DNA of 64,000 nucleotides from Saccopteryx bilineata (lineage: Eukaryota; Chordata; Mammalia; Chiroptera; Emballonuridae): assembly GCF_036850765.1 (NCBI RefSeq), contig NC_089496.1, positions 103,440,267-103,504,266 on the forward strand, written 5' to 3'. The position numbers and the translations under genes were made by a program. Positions 23,340-35,419 of this stretch are shown here, one piece after another; within the stretch, counting starts at the first letter, position 1, and the number at the start of each line of letters is the position of its first letter. A model generated the notes under the pieces. It saw only the letters and a list, made by a program, of their open reading frames with translations, searched no databases and was not told the origin of the DNA.

Positions 23340-23535
23340 TTTGTTCCTCTCACAGCTCTGTGAGGCAGGTACTATTATTAATCACCAATGTACGGATGAG
23401 GACATCTTTAGGCTTAGAAATTTATAAACTCCTCATGGCCAAAATAATCTAGCAAATTATGAGGCTGAGATTCAAATCCAGGCCCGTCAAATCCAAAACC
23501 CATACTTTGAACCTTTAAGCTACATGGACACATAT
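23340..23535 (-). repeat. MIR fragment, antisense
   Basis: 'Ctgtgaggcaggtactattattaatc', 'atgtacggatgaggacat' and 'gaggctgagattcaaatccagg' are in the reverse-complement order of MIR. Confidence 0.78.
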
Positions 23536-25653
23536 TATCCTCTGCCCTTAATTTTTGCAGTGCCCAATCTGCCTTTTGTAAACACTGACTGGAATTAGGA
23601 ATTCTCAAGTACCCTCGTTCGGTCATTTGTCACCCAGCAGTGTGGAAGTAGTTAGACTGATACAGTCCTCTCAAACCACGTGTCTACTGGCTGAGCTCGG
23701 GCAGAACTTTGAACAGAAACATGTGCAAACACCACCTAGGATATGGGTAATGTTGGGCACACCGAGAGTCCCTCACTGATATGTTTCTCCATGGCAACTT
23801 GTGTATCACTTGTGTTGACACCTTTCACCCACAACGCAGAAAGGATGGTGCCAGGCACGTTAAAAACTCTTGTGTTCAACGTTGAGAACTGAAGCTGGAT
23901 TGCATCTAGAGAAAGGGTTAAATGCCTCGCGGGCCTCCCAGCTTTCACTGTCTCGTGGATCATGTTGTCTAAAGGCAAGGTTGCCTGCACCGCACCGCAG
24001 CAAACTGAAGAGGTATCCTAATGACAGTATAATTAGAAGTATCATTGTGGTAATGATTCTTTTCATCTGGAGCACGGGCTGCATAGAAAGGGCCTCTCAT
24101 TCAGCTCCCTCCACCTGCTCACGCTTTCGCCCGGGTTTCTCCCCTTGGGTCAGTAGCGCAGGGTTAATACCAGGTGTTTGACAAGTCCTCAGACTTGGGG
24201 CTCATCAAACTAATTAAAGAGAAACACATCCAAATTCTAGTGAAGTATTTTACTTAAAAAAAAAAAAAGCCTCCCATTCATCTGGCTTGGTGGGTTTGAT
24301 TAATGAAGATGACAAAGGCGCTCTTGTCCCTGCAATCCACAACCACTTGGTTCGGGTTCAGTGGGTCCAGGGAGAGGCATCCAGGCCTAAATCTGGTCTT
24401 TCTTTCCTGCTTAGAAACCCAAAGGGTTGAGAAGTTTCTGATTTTATCAGACCCGCCAAGGCAGGAAAGGAAAGACAAAAACATCTTGATCCACTGACTT
24501 GACGTAGCCAGAATTTATTTGTTTAACTTAAATACTCCTTAGAAGACTTTTCCACTGTTTATTTATCACACATAGAATAATCCGAGACATTAGGAAAGCA
24601 TTAGATTAATCAGTACATTTTAATATCCCTAAAACTAATAAACCCTAGAAGGACGCCCTTCAGAGAAATCTTCTCAGTGCCTAGCCCCAGCCCCCATCCA
24701 AGGACTCTTTGTGGTGCCCCTCCCAAGCAAAGCCCCGCTGGTCGTGTATATGATGAACAAGGACCTAGTGGGGTCTGAATTTGGAAAAGGAAAGCAGAGT
24801 TTTTTTATTCTAAAAATAAAAAGCTATTTATTTTAATCAAAGGATTTTTAATTCTTATGGATAATTAGGCATCTAAAGTATACCTTGGATAGAATTGTTT
24901 GCTGCATTAGCAAGATATGTCTGCATAATTAACTAAGGAAAGCATTTGAAGATAAATTTGAGCATTTAGATTAAATTTAGATTAAAATGCATATGTTCCT
25001 GCCAGGTTAAAAATAAAATCCAACAGACAACTCTACTAATAAATTTAATATATTAAACAAAGCATAGCTATTTAAGATGTAGCTTTTAATAATGTTAACC
25101 AAATCATCATGAGATTATAGTTAAAACCCATAAGCCATAAATTCCCTCTCCAAGTCTCCAAACCCTAAAATGCCAAATTAGCCAATCCAATATCTCCTCA
25201 CTTGGTATTGAGACATTAAATGACATTTTAGGATTATCTTTAAAATAATTCCTTAAGAATTTGAACGTCATTTTTAGTTTTATCATTTATTTGAACCTGA
25301 AACATAAAAGCAACATTTCCTTTCAGTAAGTTTCTCTTAAAATTTTGAATTTATTGTGGGGAATGTAAATGTATAACTGATTAAAACTATGTAATTCAAA
25401 ACATCTTTTCCCTTCTCCTTTTGAGCCGAATGCAAATCCAGTCTTGTCAATATTATCTCTCCAGCTTTGACTAACAATGAACATTATTTTGTATCTGAGA
25501 ACTGCATTCACATCTGTGATGTTCAGTGGTTTCTAAATTTAAAGTTTTTATATTTAATCAGTAGATCCATACTCAGGTGATTCTCTCATTTATCCTAAAA
25601 GAAGAGAAACTCAACAAATAGAGTCACTTAGAACGATGTGTTCTATGGGTTTT
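23536..25653. other. Unique sequence, AT-rich from about 24500
   Basis: No gene or clear repeat. 24500-25650 is AT-rich, repeat-poor and rich in homeodomain-type TAAT/ATTA words. The 103- and 84-codon ORFs near 23740-24180 overlap on opposite strands and are unsupported. Confidence 0.38.
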
Positions 25654-25670
25654 AAGAAATGCTAACTATA

Positions 25671-26045
25671 GGCCCTGGCCAGTTGGCTCAGTGGTAGAGC
25701 GTTGGCTTGGCGTGCAGGAGTCCCAGGTTCAATTCCCGGCCAGGGCACACAGGAGAGGCACCCATCTGCTTCTCCACCCCTCCCCCTCTCCTTCCTGTCT
25801 GTCTCTCTCTTCCCCTCCCGCAGCCAAGGCTCCACTGGAGCAAAGTTTGCCCAGGCGCTGAGGATGACTCTGTGGCCTCTGCCTCAGGTGCTAGAATAGC
25901 TCTGATTGCGGCAGAACGACGCCCCAAGATGGGCAGAGCATCGCCCCCTGGTGGGCGTGCTGGGTGGATCCCGGTTGGGCGCATGCCGGAGTCTGTCTGA
26001 CTGCCTCCCCGTTTCCAGCTTCGGAAAAATACAAAAAAAAAAAAA

Positions 26046-26121
<76 letters not shown>
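25671..26121 (+). mobile_element. Bat tRNA-derived SINE, long type, with expanded GAAA tail and CTCF-like core
   Basis: The head is 'ggccctggccagttggctcag', followed by the full long body. The 13-mer CGCCCCCTGGTGG is at 25942-25954. The A tail has grown into a GAAA microsatellite of about 80 bp (26047-26127). A 17-bp target-site duplication, AAGAAATGCTAACTATA, is at 25654-25670 and 26122-26138. The lysine/glutamate-rich ORFs here are translations of the microsatellite. Confidence 0.96.
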
Positions 26122-26125
<4 letters not shown>

Positions 26126-26127
26126 AA
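26047..26127 (+). repeat. (GAAA)n microsatellite
   Basis: About 20 units of GAAA, an all-purine tract on the plus strand, grown out of the A-rich tail of the SINE at 25671. Its last bases merge with the right target-site duplication. It is probably length-polymorphic. Confidence 0.97.
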
Positions 26128-26157
26128 TGCTAACTATAAAATGTTAATAGGACATGA

Positions 26158-26540
26158 GCCCTGGCCAGTTGGCTCAGTGGTAGAGCGTCGGTCGGCCTGG
26201 CGTACAGGAGTCCCGGGTTCAATTCCCGGCCAGGGCACACAAGAGAAGCGCCCATCTGCTTCTCCACCCCTCCCCTTCTCCTTCCTCTCTGTCTCTCTCT
26301 TCCCCTCCCGCAGCTGAGGCTCCATTGGAGCAAAGTTGGCCCAGGCACTGAGGATGGCTCCATGGCTTCTGCCTCAGGCGCTAGAATGGCTCTGGTCGCA
26401 ACAGAGCAACACCCCAGATGGGCAAAGCATCGCCCCCTGGTGGGTGTGCCGGGTGGATCCCCGTTGGGTGCATGCGGGAGTCTGTCTGACTGCCTCCCCG
26501 TTTCCAAATTCAGAAAAATACAAAACAAAAAAAAAAAAGG
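26158..26540 (+). mobile_element. Bat tRNA-derived SINE, long type, second of a tandem pair, with CTCF-like core
   Basis: The head is 'gccctggccagttggctcag', with a small duplication 'gtcggtcgg' near 26188. The body and A tail are complete. A 14-bp target-site duplication, AAAATGTTAATAGG, is at 26138-26151 and 26541-26554. Six unexplained bases (26152-26157) lie between the left duplication and the head. The CTCF-like 13-mer is at 26431-26443. Its left duplication abuts the right duplication of the previous SINE. Confidence 0.95.
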
Positions 26541-26554
26541 AAAATGTTAATAGG

Positions 26555-28255
26555 CATTGTGCAAAAAAAAAAAATAATAATAAGTAAAGTTGTTTTGCTT
26601 TACCCCATTAGTATAAACATTTAAAAATATGCAGAAAAGTTCAAGAGTAAATAGATTTTTTTAAAAATTCTCCAGGTAAACAAAGCTAAGCAGCCTCCTT
26701 CTCTGCAGGACTTCTCAGGACCTTTAATATTCCAATAATGCACAGGCAGTCTCCAAAAAAGAGAACAGAAAATGAATCGCATTCCAACCTTATTTGTAGC
26801 ATCTTCCACATTTAGTGTCCCCTCTAAAATACTTGAGAAATGTTGGTGTAAGGCAAGTTTAGAGCTTCTATGGTTTCTGTTTGAGAACTCGAACCAAAAA
26901 TGCAAACCTGGTACCCAACAAGTGTATAAAAAGAAATATGCTTTGGAAAATCATGGGCTGAAAAATTCAGCAACATGTGAAAGGTTCACAGTGTAAAGTT
27001 TACAAAAGAGTTTGAAAGCAGATTATCTTGCAGTTGATTTAAATAAGCTACCTTGTTCTCATTTGCTAAACTCTCCTTTCTCAAATGGATGCAGGTTGCT
27101 CCAAAAACCAGGCAAGGATTTGAAACTGGCAAGAAAATAATCCAAATGAATAAAGGTTTTGTTTCTCTTTAATACTTCCATTACCTTATAAAGTCCCTTA
27201 AAAAAAAGTGAAATATGGCAAGTTAGATTTTTTTTTCAATTTAATGTGAACACTGAAAGTAGGATTGTTGATGGTTAAGTCAGCTAGCAGCTTTAGCAAA
27301 AATTATTCTAAAATTCTCCTTTGATTCTTGCTCTGCAGTATAGAATCCAATCAATGCAAAATGTCAAGTCCTGTGTTGCAATTCCTGCTACCTTCTAACG
27401 TGAAGAATTGGAGTTTGGAACTCATGGACTTTCACGTATTAATGTTGAAATCGAATTCATTTGTGAGCATGTTGTAAGACACAATAAGAAAACTATTATC
27501 TAAAGGCAGTTGTAAATTTTTTTAAAATTTTAATCCTTATTTTGTTTTACTTTTTGCTATAGTCCCAACAAGCACAAACTCAGCCCCCTTAAGCAACCTC
27601 ATAAAGAAATGACTAATATCTAAAAAGAATCTAAATCTTATCTTTCACTTCTCTTTCCATACCAAAATAGTTCATCATTTTTTTTTCCAGAGTCTTCTTT
27701 AACCGCCTAGGGAACAAAATCCCAACTATGGATTCAAAATGACAGATTTTGTGGGTTTTACTTCACAGAGATGATGTCATTTGTGGGGAATTGTTGGGTA
27801 AACCATACACTCTTTTCAGAAACCTGCAATTACTTCTCTGAATAAAGAGATCAATGTCATGTTTCTAGAAATAATGTCTAATGATATGTCTCCCTAAAGG
27901 AAGTGGCGTTATTAATTACCTCACTGTGAACACACAGTTTATAGACAGCTCTGAGGTCCACTCGCCCAATTAAGTATAATGACTAAAGCTTCGGTTAGCC
28001 CATCTGGACAGCCTTCGAGATTAACAAGCCTGCACGCAGCTTTACAGGACTTGGAAGGCTGATATGCAGTGGGAAGAGCTCAGAGTCTATACCTGGGATG
28101 CCTGGGACATTCGGCATTGTTATTCAGGAGGACCGGGAAGCCCACACTCTTATTTTTCTAATCACTCAGCTTTATTTCCATGCGAGCTGTGCTGATATTG
28201 ATCGCCTCCTTCCCCCAATTTCTATGCCGAGTGCATACATTCAAGTCCCACATTA
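26555..28255. other. AT-rich, repeat-free stretch
   Basis: 1.7 kb with no recognised mobile element and no supportable ORF, apart from a poly-A/TAA run at 26564-26582. It is candidate ancient single-copy regulatory sequence, judged only by the absence of repeats and its AT-rich texture. Confidence 0.35.
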
Positions 28256-28660
28256 AATAGATATTTAAAATTTTAATATTATATTTATGTACTTATATAT
28301 AGATTATGTAAGTGTAAATATAAAATTTAAAATATATTTATATACTTATAATGTAACTATTAACATGCATATAATATAGAGTAATTTATATATAATTATA
28401 TCATAAATTTATATATAAATTGTAAAGGTAATTACATAACTATATATATCTTTATATAAAAATATAGTACATAAAAATATATTAATACCCGTTCACATAT
28501 AAAGTGACAGTAATAGCACTTTATAACCCAAGGAGGCCAAAGTTAGAAGCTGAAATTTACCTCAGTCAAGAGTAAAGGCCTTAAAACTTTTAAATAATAT
28601 ACTACAAATATATATATAATATATATACATATACACATATAATATAATAATATACTTATT
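28256..28660. repeat. AT-rich low-complexity tract
   Basis: Almost only A and T, built from TATA/ATAT/TTTATA words with runs such as 'atatatataatatatataca' near 28610-28630. A short mixed stretch (28490-28590) interrupts it. It is likely to unwind easily under supercoiling. Confidence 0.85.
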
Positions 28661-29620
28661 ATTAAATGCTCTTGTGCTCACAAGTAGCAATGCAGGCTGA
28701 TGACCAAGCCCTTGCCATAAATCCATGTTTTAAAATTAGTTTGTCTTTTAAAGGATATACTGTCTTTTCCATGACAGCACCGATGTAATTTATACAACAG
28801 TCCTAGCTTGTTTTTTCTAATTGGCTACAGAAGCTGTGGGCTGAGCTCTGAAGAAGGACATGCAACCCTTAGGGGTGGGTTTTCAAGCACCAAAAGGGTG
28901 AGGACACCTGGGCCCGGGACCTGGACCTCGCTCCAAGCTCCCAGTGACCTCAGGCGAGTGCCGGAATCCCACGGCAACAGGGCTACAGCTGGACCCCGGC
29001 CAGCATTCCAGGTCTGGAGCACTGAGGATGCCTCAGCTGCCCTGGGCTACCCAGCCCCCTGATTGATGACTTCCACAGTGAATCAGCCCCTCCCCACCCC
29101 AACCTGGAGGGAATACCACCTCTTCCCCAGGGCTCGGGTGGATTAGGGCTCCCTCCTTACAAGTCTCTTTGAAATCCTGCAGCGGGACACTGGGGGCTGG
29201 CCTGACATCTGGGGGCTTCCTGAGCAAGCTCAGAATGGCCAGTGCCATGTCCTTACCCGAGGAGGACATCTGCCCCGCCAGCTGTTGCTTGAATTCAGGT
29301 CATTCCGAAGGTCAGAAGACATGATGATTCATCCAGGACAGGTGGCCACGCAGAGCCCCAGCCGTTCCCTTCGCACAGACACCTTGGCGATTTTCCTCTC
29401 TTCCGCGCTGCGGCGAGGCGCAGGGCAGAGGAGCCAAGTCCAAGCAGAGCTAGCAGCTAATTACCGCTGGACGCGGGAGCTGCCAGAGCTTGTGCTTGTC
29501 TTTGAGCACAGTTCCCCTTTCCTTGTCTTTCTTCCTCCCTGCACACATTCACATGTTTGCTGGGAACCAACATTATCGCCTATGAGAAGAAAGGATGAGG
29601 CAAGACTGGAATCCCTTCTT
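28661..29620. other. Unique sequence, GC-richer from 28850
   Basis: No gene or repeat recognised. 28850-29480 is GC-rich with open frames on both strands, including a 115-codon ORF at 29285-29632. No domain or homology is recognised. Confidence 0.38.
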
Positions 29621-29621
29621 C

Positions 29622-29815
29622 ACCACCCCTGACAATGACCTTGAACAAATTTCTCAACCTCTAAGGGCCTCAATTTGCCCGCCTGCAAAATGGGGACAGT
29701 ACTCTCTATGTCAAAGAGTAGCTGTAGGGATGAAATGAGATAATAAAATACTACATTTAAAATGCCTGATAATTTGCTTACCACAATTGAGGTACTCGGT
29801 AAACGTGTGTTTTCT
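29622..29815 (+). repeat. MIR fragment
   Basis: 'Gaccttgaacaaatttctcaacctct', 'ctgcaaaatggggacagtac', 'gatgaaatgagataat' and 'aggtactcggtaaacgtg' are in full MIR order. It is one of the best-preserved MIRs in the window. Confidence 0.85.
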
Positions 29816-30149
29816 TAGTCCTGCTCCCAAAGTTTGGGCAAAGTGTTGTGCCCGTTTGTCGTCACTAAGTAAGGAGGTGCCACATTCCACAGCTCAGGAA
29901 ATGCTGGACCCTCCATGGTTCCTGTCTGGGCCAGAGTGACTCTTTCCTTATGAGTGGGTAGGCAGTTGGTGTTGAAGAAGAGGAGTCAGAGATATTGTGT
30001 GTCAAATGCACTGTTCACCCCAACTTGGGTGTTAGGGAGCCCCTGAAACTTCCTCTTGGCCTACTTAATTACTTTAATTAGTTCAATCCCTTTGCTTTCA
30101 TTTGAATATGCGTAGCAGGAACATGACCTAAATTTCACACTTTGAGAAG
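29816..30149. other. Unique intergenic sequence
   Basis: Nothing recognised on either strand. Confidence 0.4.
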
Positions 30150-30850
30150 CACTTGTATGTGCACCCCGGGAGACATGGACAAAATGTTCACATCAGCCTT
30201 GTTTGTAGAGCAGCATTTAGAAACAAATGAAATCCCCAAAACAATAAAAATTTATAAACAGTGAGATAGTTCTTCAGTTGAATACTATGCAGCAATGAAA
30301 AATAACACCATGTTTTGATAAATTCTAGAAACAATATTGAATGAATAAAAGAGCATGCCATAGAAGAATACACAGGGTACTTTTCTATATATTTATGTCA
30401 AAACAGGGGAAATAAAAACAGGCATATAGGTGTAACTTAAGAAATGCATACATGAGTTGTTAAACTATAAGTAAAGTGATACCAACAACAAAATCAGGAG
30501 AGTGACTATCTCTGGAGCTAGAGACCAGGACAAGATTAGTAGTCAAGGAGGGGGAAGGGAAAAGTTCTTGTGTGTTGGTGACATCTTGTTCCCAAGTTGG
30601 GTGATGGATTTACAGGTATTAAATTCATAATTATTCTTTCATCCGTATATATGTGCTATATATTCTCATGTGTGTGCTCCTGGGAGAACAAATATGTATA
30701 CAAATACATGCATACAAAGATGTTCATTACAGCATAATTTATAGAAGCAAATATGGAAGCAACCAGCACTGTCCAATATAGGAAAATAGTTAAAGTCCTG
30801 GCACAATTATTTTTTTCAGTTGTTCTTGGCTATGGGTTTATAAGAATGCA
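30150..30850 (+). mobile_element. Old L1 3' fragments
   Basis: 'Ttcagttgaatactatgcagcaatgaaaaat' and 'gggtgatggatttacagg' are L1 ORF2 C-terminal and 3' UTR text. A second unit ('aagatgttcattacagcataatttatag', 30718-30790) repeats the upstream ORF2 part, so two L1 pieces or a rearranged one are present. No reading frame survives. Confidence 0.78.
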
Positions 30851-31235
30851 AAGCTAGAAAATGAATAAAGCTGTTACCTCCCCAGATACTCCTCAGGAGA
30901 AAGACTGGGCTAGATGTTAGGAGGAGGGATTCCTCTTGCTATTTGGGTTATTTATTGACCAGAGATGTTTATGTAAATGTTATGTCTGCCTTGATTTCTA
31001 GCCACAGGAGAACAATGGAAAGTAACCCTAAGCTCACATTTTCTAAAAATATGAGTAATTGCTGGCAGAACCTTTTTAAAGGCTTTCTCAAAAAGTTTAT
31101 ATAAGCAAGGGAACTAGACTTTGAATTGAGACTCTTAAGAAAGAAATTTGATGGCTGTGCCTCCCACTAGGATGGAGGTGGCTTGGTGTGTAGGAAGCCC
31201 TAAGTCAGAGATCAAATCAGTCAAGGGCATCATTG
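30851..31235. other. Unique intergenic sequence
   Basis: Nothing clear. The flank of the following hAT insertion, with 'cctcccactaggatggaggtggc', could be part of an older element. Confidence 0.35.
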
Positions 31236-31243
31236 GGTTAGAG

Positions 31244-31698
31244 CAGGGGTCCCCAAGCTACGGCCCATGCACTTGAGGCCATTTATCCGGCCCCGCCGCA
31301 CTTCTGGAACGGGCACCTCTTTCATTGGTGGTCAAAGCGTGGCGGCACTCACGTACAGTACTACTTCAGGTGACACGGGACCCACGCGTCATGGCTCCGG
31401 AAGAGCATCATATCACTTGTTATGGCTAGCAGTGGCGAATATGGAACCGGACATTGACCATCTCATTAGCCAAAAGCAGGCCCATAGTTCCCATTGAAAT
31501 ACTGGTCAGTTTGTTGATTTAAATTTACTTGTTCTTTATTTTAAATATTGTATTTGTTCCTGTTTTGTTTTTTTACTTTAAAATAAGATATGTGCAGTGT
31601 GCATAGGGATTTGTTCATAGTTTTTTTTATAGTCCAGCCCTCCAACGGTCTGAGGGACAGTGAACTGGCCCCCTGTGTAAAAAATTTGGGGACCCCTG
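31244..31698 (-). mobile_element. Non-autonomous hAT transposon, longer copy
   Basis: Same family as 8676-9007 in the opposite orientation. The ends are CAGGGGTCCCCAAGCT… and …TTTGGGGACCCCTG, with a perfect 8-bp duplication GGTTAGAG at 31236-31243 and 31699-31706. It is 455 bp long. The extra middle part (about 31345-31485, 'gtacagtactacttcagg' to 'accatctcattagcc') is missing from the shorter copy. There is no transposase, so it would have depended on one supplied in trans. Confidence 0.95.
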
Positions 31699-31706
31699 GG
31701 TTAGAG

Positions 31707-32263
31707 TTCTCCTTCCTTTTCCTCCACCCACAGCACCGTCCCTGGGAACTCCTGGAGGGTCAAGCAGGATTCTGCAAGGCCCCGCCCCCCCCACAGTCGT
31801 TGGTTCACAACAACTACACTGCCTTCAAATATCCATCGAGGCTAAGATGGGGATCTAGGGTGGTCAGGCCTTTTTTATTTTGGTTCAAGCATCTTCATAT
31901 CACTCAGCAATGATCCCCAAAACTTTCTTCCAACTGTCGAGTTCACCTTTGAATTCCCCTTCCCCAGAGATCTCCAGGGAACCTTACTGTCTATCATTCT
32001 GCCAACAGCCACCTGCTGGGCTGCAGGTCTAAGATGAACAGTCCTTGGTCTCTGTCACTCCCCTTCTGAGGTCTCAGGATGGAAGCAGGGTCTCCCGGGT
32101 GGTTTGGACGGTCTCAGGCTCAGAGAACATCAAGATCAGCCTTGCACGACAGTGACCATGAGCAGCAGGCAGCCGCTCTGTGTTGGAGTATGGCAAGGCC
32201 AGGCCCTCAGAGATGGGCTCTGATTTAGAAAATGCTACGAGGGATCCTCTCACATCCGAGCAC
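31707..32263. other. Unique intergenic sequence
   Basis: Nothing recognised. A C-rich run at about 31778-31792. Confidence 0.4.
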
Positions 32264-32425
32264 TCCCTTACTCATTCTCTCAGCAAGTATTTGCAAGTGC
32301 CAAGCACCACCCTGATTGCTGGTATCCAACGGAGAACAAGGTAAACACAGTCCCTGACCGGGGCTAGCTCACAATCTGGTGAGGAAAACAGATAAGCAAA
32401 CAGTCAATAAAAATCCCACCTCTGT
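32264..32425 (+). repeat. L2 3' fragment
   Basis: 'Cattctctcagcaagtatttgc', 'gccaagcaccaccctgattgctgg' and 'aacaaggtaaacacagtccctgacc' follow the order of an old L2 3' end. Confidence 0.72.
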
Positions 32426-33469
32426 GGCCAAGAACTTGGGAAGAAACATAAAAGAAGTAGGACTAGGAAACAGTCAAATTGGAGAACAATACACTCTAAG
32501 CAGGGGGATGGAGAAGCCCTTCTAATATGGTTGAGTGAAGAAGGATGACAGGAAGCAGGCCCTGGAAGAAAGGAAAGGGGGAAAGGTTCTTAGCAGAATG
32601 AGACAGACATGTATTTGGCATAAACTGAGCAAAGCTCAGTGGGGTGGAAGGGACGGGGGGAGAGGGAGCCCGAGTGGGCAGGTTGACACAGTCCAGATCA
32701 CACAGTCCCCCTTCTGTATTGTACAGGACCTGCTTGTCTGGCACGTGGGCCTAAGGACCAGGTCAGCCTCCTCCTGATGTTCTTGCCAAGCGATGTGGGC
32801 CAGCATCAGAGGACCAGGTCTCCGCTCAGACTTGGGGGGCTCCCTGGCCAGTCTTTTCTAGGCTGAGCTACAGAAGGCTCATGTCAGGGGACCCGCTGAC
32901 TTCCAGCGTGATGGAGACAGCCTCCTGCAAGGCCATCAGCACACTTCCAGGCCAAGGGCATCCGTATCCTTCCAGAATGTTATCTGGGAAGCTGTTGTTC
33001 AAGAAAGCTAGGTGGATTGGCTAATCCTTGTGATCAGCAGTCCCCCAGGCTCCTCACTGCTTTCCATAAATTCCCTGTATGGGCACTGAGTCATCAGAAA
33101 GCATTCAATAATCTCAGGCCATTCAAAGAGCCTGGCTCTTCATAAAACCCAAAGGAGGGCCAGTTGCATGGCTTGCTGGTCCATCTGGCCAGCTGAGGAT
33201 TAGATAGTTCTGAGAACGCAGAGCTGTGAACAGAGGGAAATGAAGGGGTCTGTCTGGCTCACAGGCAGATGGAGAAAGCAATGCTTTTCCAATCACACCA
33301 GACCTTCCCACTCCCAGGCATGGGACTAACGTCTAATAGTCAATTACAGAGAAAGAACACCAAAAGCTGAAAGGTCTTGATGAGATGCTAATAAATGCTG
33401 AAGGGCAGCTCTGACTTTTCTACTGCATTTTTTCATTATATATATTTTAAAAACCATGCCATGAAATAA
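32426..33469. other. Unique intergenic sequence
   Basis: No gene or repeat supported. Opposed ORFs of about 80 codons at 32496-32777 are mutual shadows. Confidence 0.4.
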
Positions 33470-33850
33470 ACTGTAGAAAAAGTTTTTAAACTGTAATTTC
33501 ACTATCCTAGCATTAATGTTTTATTCTTTATATGGTTACTTCTAGTCTTTGCTCTTAAACTTTTTTACATGGTTACAGTCCTATATGCACATACTTGTGC
33601 TTTTAAATTTTATATTATATCATAAACACTTTATCATATTCTTCTAGCCTTTACAGCTAACATGATAATAACTGCATTATTATATTAGCAAATAAATGTA
33701 TTGTAATTTATCTAAACAAGACCTTTCTTTTGGACATTTGAATGATTTTGGTATTTTACCATTGTAGATAACCCTGCAATTGAGACTTTTATGCTTATAA
33801 ACTTCTTTTTCTCCAGAATTTTGTTGGAAATCGATATTAATGAACTTTTA
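33470..33850 (-). mobile_element. Old antisense L1-type fragment
   Basis: 'Gtaatttatctaaacaagacctttcttttggacatttgaatg' and 'accctgcaattgagac' match the antisense L1 pattern (distance-decayed '…ttggacatttaggttgtttcc…aatgctgcaatgaac'). It is strongly diverged. Confidence 0.55.
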
Positions 33851-35419
33851 ATGCATTTGTTTGTGCATAGGTGACCATCTCTCCTTTTCAACCATCTGTT
33901 ATTTTTCCTAGATTTACTTCTGAATTCAAGCAGTTTAGCATGAAGCTGCCTTTTGGTGAAGCACTGTCTCTCAGAATGACCTGTGATGCTAAAGATACAG
34001 GTGTTATTGTGCCAGCTTCCCATCCAGACTGATCTGGGGTGTCCTGTGCTGCTTCTTGGTGGAAGAGAATTTGGGGTAGAAGTTCTCCAGTCTCATTTCT
34101 CTCAGCGACTTTTCCCCTCTTAACTGTACCTTCTCTTCTCGTGCAACTTTATGGAACAAAGGAGGCAGCTAACCTTCCCGTGGGAAGTGGGGGGAGTGGG
34201 TAGGGGCCTCTCCTGAGAAAGTGATGGCCTGTCACCTGGAAAGGAGCTCAAGCCCAGAGAAGAGTGACCCGCCACCCCCCCCGTTGGAAGTCCCTCCACC
34301 CCGCATGGGGCAGCCTGTGGGTTCTGCCTTTTCTGGGAACATCCTAGCCTCACACTTTCTTAATCAGCTGAGTTAGAGGCATTCACCCCTTAGTGGGCTT
34401 CCAGCAAGGATAGGCAAATCTCCTTCCTTCTAAGTCTGCATTAAACTAATCTTCAGCACTTGCAAACAAGGGGACCCACCACAGAAGTATTCTCTTGGGG
34501 GGGAGGGCAGCTTAGAGAAGAATTTTTCCTGGAGATTTTCTTTCTTTTAAAGAAAAGTTTTAAAAAGGACGTGGGGAGGTGAGTAAGGGACAGAAGCGTT
34601 TCCCCTTGGACAATTCTGTTAAGATTACCTAAGCCGATTTCTCGCTCTCCTACACAGACAGAGGATAAAGTTCTAGCTGTGGCAACTTGGATAAATCTAA
34701 AGAGTGACATTTCTGAGAATGACCTTTATCAATTCATCCATAGCGATTAACGGAGAATTCGTGTTACTATAAAATAAAAAGTGCCAAAGAATTTACTTCT
34801 TTACTGTCAAATGGAAATTTGATGGAAGAAACAGCCAAGCAATTAATTATATTTAGGAACCATGCATCTTGGCTTTGAAGTTAAATGTATTTCCCTGTGG
34901 CTTTATATTGAGAACAGCTTTTATTAAATTCAATTACTTTTCCCTCTGGTCTGCTCCATAAAGGTGCACTCCTAGCGAAGGATGGCTCTTAACGGAATTA
35001 TTTCCACTGGAAAAGATGATGATCGAGTAGGGTTGGTCACTGAAAAAGGGGAGTCCTTTATAAGCAAAATAACAGGTGACAGGATGTGTTTCTAGGGGTC
35101 TCCAAGTTTCACCACTTGCTCATCAGCGGAGCAAAATACATAAAGAAGAGAGAGAAATGGAAGGGTCTCCTTGTCAATATCACTACCCTTTCCCAGAAGG
35201 GACCAACTCAACACATCTCCCAAAACTCAGACCATAGACTCCTGTCAAGATGTTCCTAGAGTTATAGCTTGTTGGCATCGGAAAGAACAAAGAACGAATG
35301 GACGGGAAAGGTCATTGGATGCAAGTCACCAATTCCAGACCTCCGCCTCTATCCATACGAGACCTGAGCACTCCGGTTCTGGGAGCCTTGTGTCTTCACC
35401 CGACCAGCAGGCATAATGA
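33851..35419. other. Unique intergenic sequence
   Basis: No gene or repeat supported. From about 34720 the sequence is AT-rich and repeat-free. Confidence 0.38.

Noticed and set aside
25906..26317. Lysine/glutamate-rich ORFs
   Set aside because: They translate the GAAA microsatellite and SINE sequence and have no coding signal.
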